From Rotaria sordida (taxonomy: Eukaryota > Rotifera > Eurotatoria > Philodinida > Philodinidae), in the NCBI GenBank assembly GCA_905250125.1, contig CAJNOL010000173.1, positions 78,240-142,239 of the forward strand: a DNA stretch of 64,000 nt, written 5' to 3'. Positions 60,682-64,000 of this stretch are shown piece after piece. Below the pieces are notes generated by a model. That model made no database searches and was not told where the DNA came from. It saw only the letters and a list, made by a program, of their open reading frames with translations. A program made the translations under genes and the position numbers. Position 1 is the first letter of the stretch. Every line of letters begins with the position of its first letter.

Positions 60682-62149
60682 CGTCGTTGTATTCACTATA
60701 TAATAAAAAGACCAGTAACAAAATGATTATAATATAAAATAAAAATAAAAAAAAACTTAATCTAAAATGTAAAATCGAAGCTCTCTTCACCTCATTGAAA
60801 ATTCTTTTGAAGAAAACTCATTTATTTTTTTTAAAAGAGATTTTTTTATTAAAAAACAATCTAGAAGTATCTACCTTGTCTAGTATATTTAGAAAAATTG
60901 CTATTTGAATAAAGATTAAATCCAAAAAAAAAATTTTCTTTTAATTAATAACTCAATACATATGCATATTTGGTTCTAAAGAAATTTAAACTTAGAAAAC
61001 AATTGCATCTACTTGTCTATGTATATTATATAGTTTTGTTATTATAAGAAAAAAAAATGAAAGTGAATGAATTTGCGCAAAATGAAAAACAAAAATATTA
61101 CAAAAAGAAAAAAGACTTTGATTATTTATTTCTAAAAGAATTGAATTAAAAAATCATTTGTAACATAAAAGAATAGCATCAAAGAGATATATATTTAGCC
61201 TTATAATTTATTCCTATAAAAAAGAAAATGATTCAGTAAAATATTTATCACTCAATACCTAGAAATAAAAAATAACAAATAAAATAAAAAGATAATGAAC
61301 AATGATAAGTTCTTAACGACCTTTTTGAATCAACTCTTTGACATTAAGTATTTTATGGATCACATAAAATCCTATTTTATTAAATAATGAATCTTTATAT
61401 TCAAATAAAAATTTCAAATGTATGCTGTTGTAAACAATGATAATATTTTTAAAATAATAATTCTATTATGATAGAAGCTCATTTGAGTTGCTAACAAGTA
61501 AACCAGAATAAGTGGTCGCATTTTATATTTTATTTTTTCCATCATCTAATACGTTTTATCAATAAAATACAATACTCAGCCATTTATTCTAGCCCATTCA
61601 TTATTATGATAAACATTTATTTATGTGTCTGTTAAGTTAATAAAATTTATATCGTTTTGATTCTGAATTGTGAATGCAATAAGAAAAAAAAACTGATAAA
61701 ATGATATTAATGTTTAATAAACTCTTATTCATCTGCTATGTCTTATAAATATTCATATGTACAGGTTTTTTAGTTGATAAATGTTGTTTAGCTATTTGAT
61801 AGAGAGAGTTAGAACTAAATAATGAGACACAACAAACTAATCTATTTAATTTTTTCTGCTTTGCACACTTCAACGCCTGATAGACTTGTATTTTCTGAGA
61901 AAATGATTCTAGCAATTATTAGGAAGTTCTACTTTTTAACCTTTATATTCTTATTTTCTTTTGATATATCGTAATGGTAAAATAGTGAACTTCCTGTCCT
62001 TAATAATCATACTTTGTCTCATCTACAAGTTCTCAAAATTCCTATAATGATTAGTTTATGTCACTTTCTAATTAGAGTAGCATCATACACTTTCTGTTAA
62101 GAGACACTTCGTAGCTCAATTGGGAAATAGCGTCACATGAAAAATTTTG

Positions 62150-62640
62150 ACATAGCTTTTTGATCATTGGAAATGTAAAAGCATATAAAAACAAAACTAT
62201 AAATCCTAAGTTCTAGTTTTCTCTACGAAGAAAGCTAGAATTTTGGATTTATAGGAGTTATGATTGTTTTACTGAATTTTCGAACGTGTTCTCAGTTATT
62301 CTTTTGCTAAAAGCAAACCAGATTTCGCAAATATATATGTAAAACATATCGTATCATATAGTACAATAACTTTGAACAGTCTACCAGCGACAAAATTAAT
62401 GCGACATCTATTTTTCAAGTTAGGAATAGCCAGAAGATTTTGAACGTATTACCATCATTTTTTGAGGATATCTAAAATTTCTTTTTTACCAAAATAATTA
62501 GCTTTACTAGCTCTACAAAGTTCTATAAATGAAATCATTTTTTGATGAACTTTTGTCTTTTATGGTTTACTATCATTGAAAATATCCATGAAAAATAAGT
62601 GTAGCATTAATTTTGTCGTTGGTAGAGTAAATTCAATTTA
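62150..62640. mobile_element. Foldback-like element G
   Basis: Inverted arms are visible: TCTACCAGCGACAAAATTAA (62380 onward) pairs with TTAATTTTGTCGTTGGTAGA (about 62609-62628), extended by CTATTTTTCA and TGAAAAATAAG. Upstream, AAATCCTAAGTTCTAG and CTAGAATTTTGGATTT form a nested hairpin at about 62205-62250. GGAGTTATGATTGTTTTACT (62254 onward) is another copy of the core shared by elements A, B, C and F. Boundaries are uncertain. Confidence 0.6.
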
Positions 62641-62649
62641 GCTTGTACA

Positions 62650-63555
62650 AGTGTAACGCGATGACGCTTTGGCCACAGTTTTATTAACTTTTCTCAGGAA
62701 TCAAATTGCCCAGAAGGTTTGTTCTTTCGTTATAAGATGTATCACTGCCCTCTGCAAAATCTCTGAAAATATCAGTTCGTTTGAGCGAGCCGTTTGAAAA
62801 TCATAGGAAAAATAGATAGCGTAACGTGATGATGAAAAAAAGGATAAAAAGTTGAGGGTCACGTAATTGTTCTTTATTTCTCTGCTAATGTATGCTATAT
62901 TCAAAGAAACAATCTATAGACGTTTTGTAGGCAACAGTTTGAGGTATCCAACGGAGAAAGAAAATTCTTTGAACAGGTTTCTTATTGTGAATAGAAATCG
63001 GTTTGATTAACGTAACGTGATGACGATGACTTTTGTAATCATTTTTTTTCTATGCTTCATTTTGTTATATGTACACCTCTGTTAAGACAAGATATTATTT
63101 TTATTCTACCGCTTAGAGTATGCAAATGTTAACTGGAAATTTGAATTTTTTCGACCTTACGTATATATCATAGAAACGATAGGGGATTTAGATTGGTAAT
63201 TTAATTTCAATTGAACAGAATCAATTTGTTAGACCAATTACCTATATTCTTATGGCAATTTGTTAGTAATCAATATAAAAAGACACATTATTCACAGCTT
63301 ACAGTGATTTTTGAATAATAAATTGCTGTCTGAAAACATTTTTTGGCATATATGAAAAAACATAGAAAACAGTAAAAAAGCATCCTCGCGTTACGTAACA
63401 TGATTTTAAAACATGATCTTTTTCGGATAAAAATACGCACATCAGATAGCTCATGAAAAACTAGCTTTAGATATATATATATATACTTTTTGTAAAAGAA
63501 AAAGTCGAGATCAAGAGGTGAAAAAAAACAATACTCATTTTTCGTTACGCGATGA
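62650..63555. repeat. Recurring TAACGYGATGAYG word
   Basis: Copies are GTAACGCGATGACG (near 62653), GTAACGTGATGATG (near 62821), GTAACGTGATGACG (near 63011) and GTTACGCGATGATG (near 63544). A related GCGTTACGTAACATGA lies near 63388. Spacing is irregular (roughly 150-200 bp between neighbours, one larger gap). It could be subunits of a decayed element or a clustered binding word. Confidence 0.5.
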
Positions 63556-64000
63556 TGTTATAAATAGGGTAGTTTTACTTAAGCTCGCTGCAAAAATGTA
63601 TAGCACATAGGAAACCCACTGTTATGAGGAAATGTACATCTGTTATCATAGTGTTAATTGGTCTTAATCAACTTTGTATATACTAGACTGTTAAGATATA
63701 CGGGTTAGGTGAACTCATGCTCTAAATAGAGGAACTTTTTTTTTGTTCATTAGTGGTTTCTTATTTACCAATTATCAAATGCAATTTAAAGCACTTATTC
63801 ATGGAACGAAATATGCTTCTCTCCATTTTAGACCATGCTTTACAACATGGCAATAACGATTTCTTAAGATACTGATTTCGAACTTCCGGTCATTGAGGTG
63901 ACCGTTATGCGTACAAGCTGAATTGTGATCAGAATTGTTTTTGTTCTCTACTATATGTTGATATTTCGATTATAGAGAAAGAAGGTTATAATTTTATAAT

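Larger units (their letters stand above)
60682..64000. other. Gene-free region upstream of the ammonium transporter
   Basis: No supported coding frame. It holds a palindromic element around 62150-62640 and a recurring TAACGYGATGAYG word between about 62650 and 63555. The open frame at 62701-62904 (minus) is unsupported. Confidence 0.5.

Noticed and set aside
62105-62150. tRNA-like box A (TAGCTCAATTGGGA)
   Set aside because: No B box, acceptor stem or anticodon arm can be built around it.
1-64000. CRISPR arrays, rRNA genes, prokaryotic operons
   Set aside because: No regularly spaced direct repeats, rRNA cores or ribosome-binding-site-linked operons are visible; gene structure is eukaryotic throughout.

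Overview
The window reads as a compact, very AT-rich animal genome, most likely a bdelloid rotifer. The evidence is short introns (mostly 45-120 bp) with canonical GT/AG ends, split animal gene families (EFR3, CEP112, ELOVL, two-pore potassium channels, peptide GPCRs, eL43), closely spaced genes on both strands, and many decayed DNA transposons. The organism call is inference; no rRNA or mitochondrial marker is present. One 10-N gap lies at 14890-14899.

Layout: 2386-3968 (-) ELOVL6-type fatty acid elongase, 4 exons. 4742-10049 (-) CEP112-like centrosomal coiled-coil protein, 9 exons. 12372-14174 (+) lysine-rich protein with a C-terminal death-like domain, 4 exons. 14221-15509 (-) and 18267-21624 (-) two tandem K2P potassium channels, with a decayed third copy between them. 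21795-22140 (-) ribosomal protein eL43 (RPL37A). 26132-26444 (+) PMP3/UPF0057 proteolipid. 26784-27467 (+) unrecognised acidic protein. 27618-35677 (-) neuromedin U/pyrokinin-type GPCR whose last intron is 6.6 kb. 38815-40127 (-) single-pass membrane glycoprotein with EGF-like cysteines. 43169-52090 (-) EFR3 with 18 exons; one of its introns hosts a complete opposite-strand 7TM gene (44092-45363). 56188-60681 (-) AMT/MEP ammonium transporter. I rebuilt the exons by hand from splice sites and reading phase. All models keep an open frame except one spot in CEP112.

Between and inside the genes is a dense population of non-autonomous mobile elements. Most are long imperfect palindromes (foldback elements) in introns. 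Several share a core related to GAGTTATGNNCNTTTTACT. There is also a 380-bp hAT-type MITE with a perfect 8-bp target duplication, nested in a foldback arm; a 527-bp piggyBac-type MITE flanked by TTAA; a 701-bp element with about 270-bp terminal inverted repeats; a dead mariner transposase; and several coding relics.

The genes do not form one pathway. K2P channels, the GPCRs, EFR3 (plasma-membrane PI4P supply) and the ammonium transporter are all membrane or signalling functions, but their neighbourhood looks like ordinary animal gene order. The only clear local relationships are the K2P tandem duplication and the nested receptor gene.
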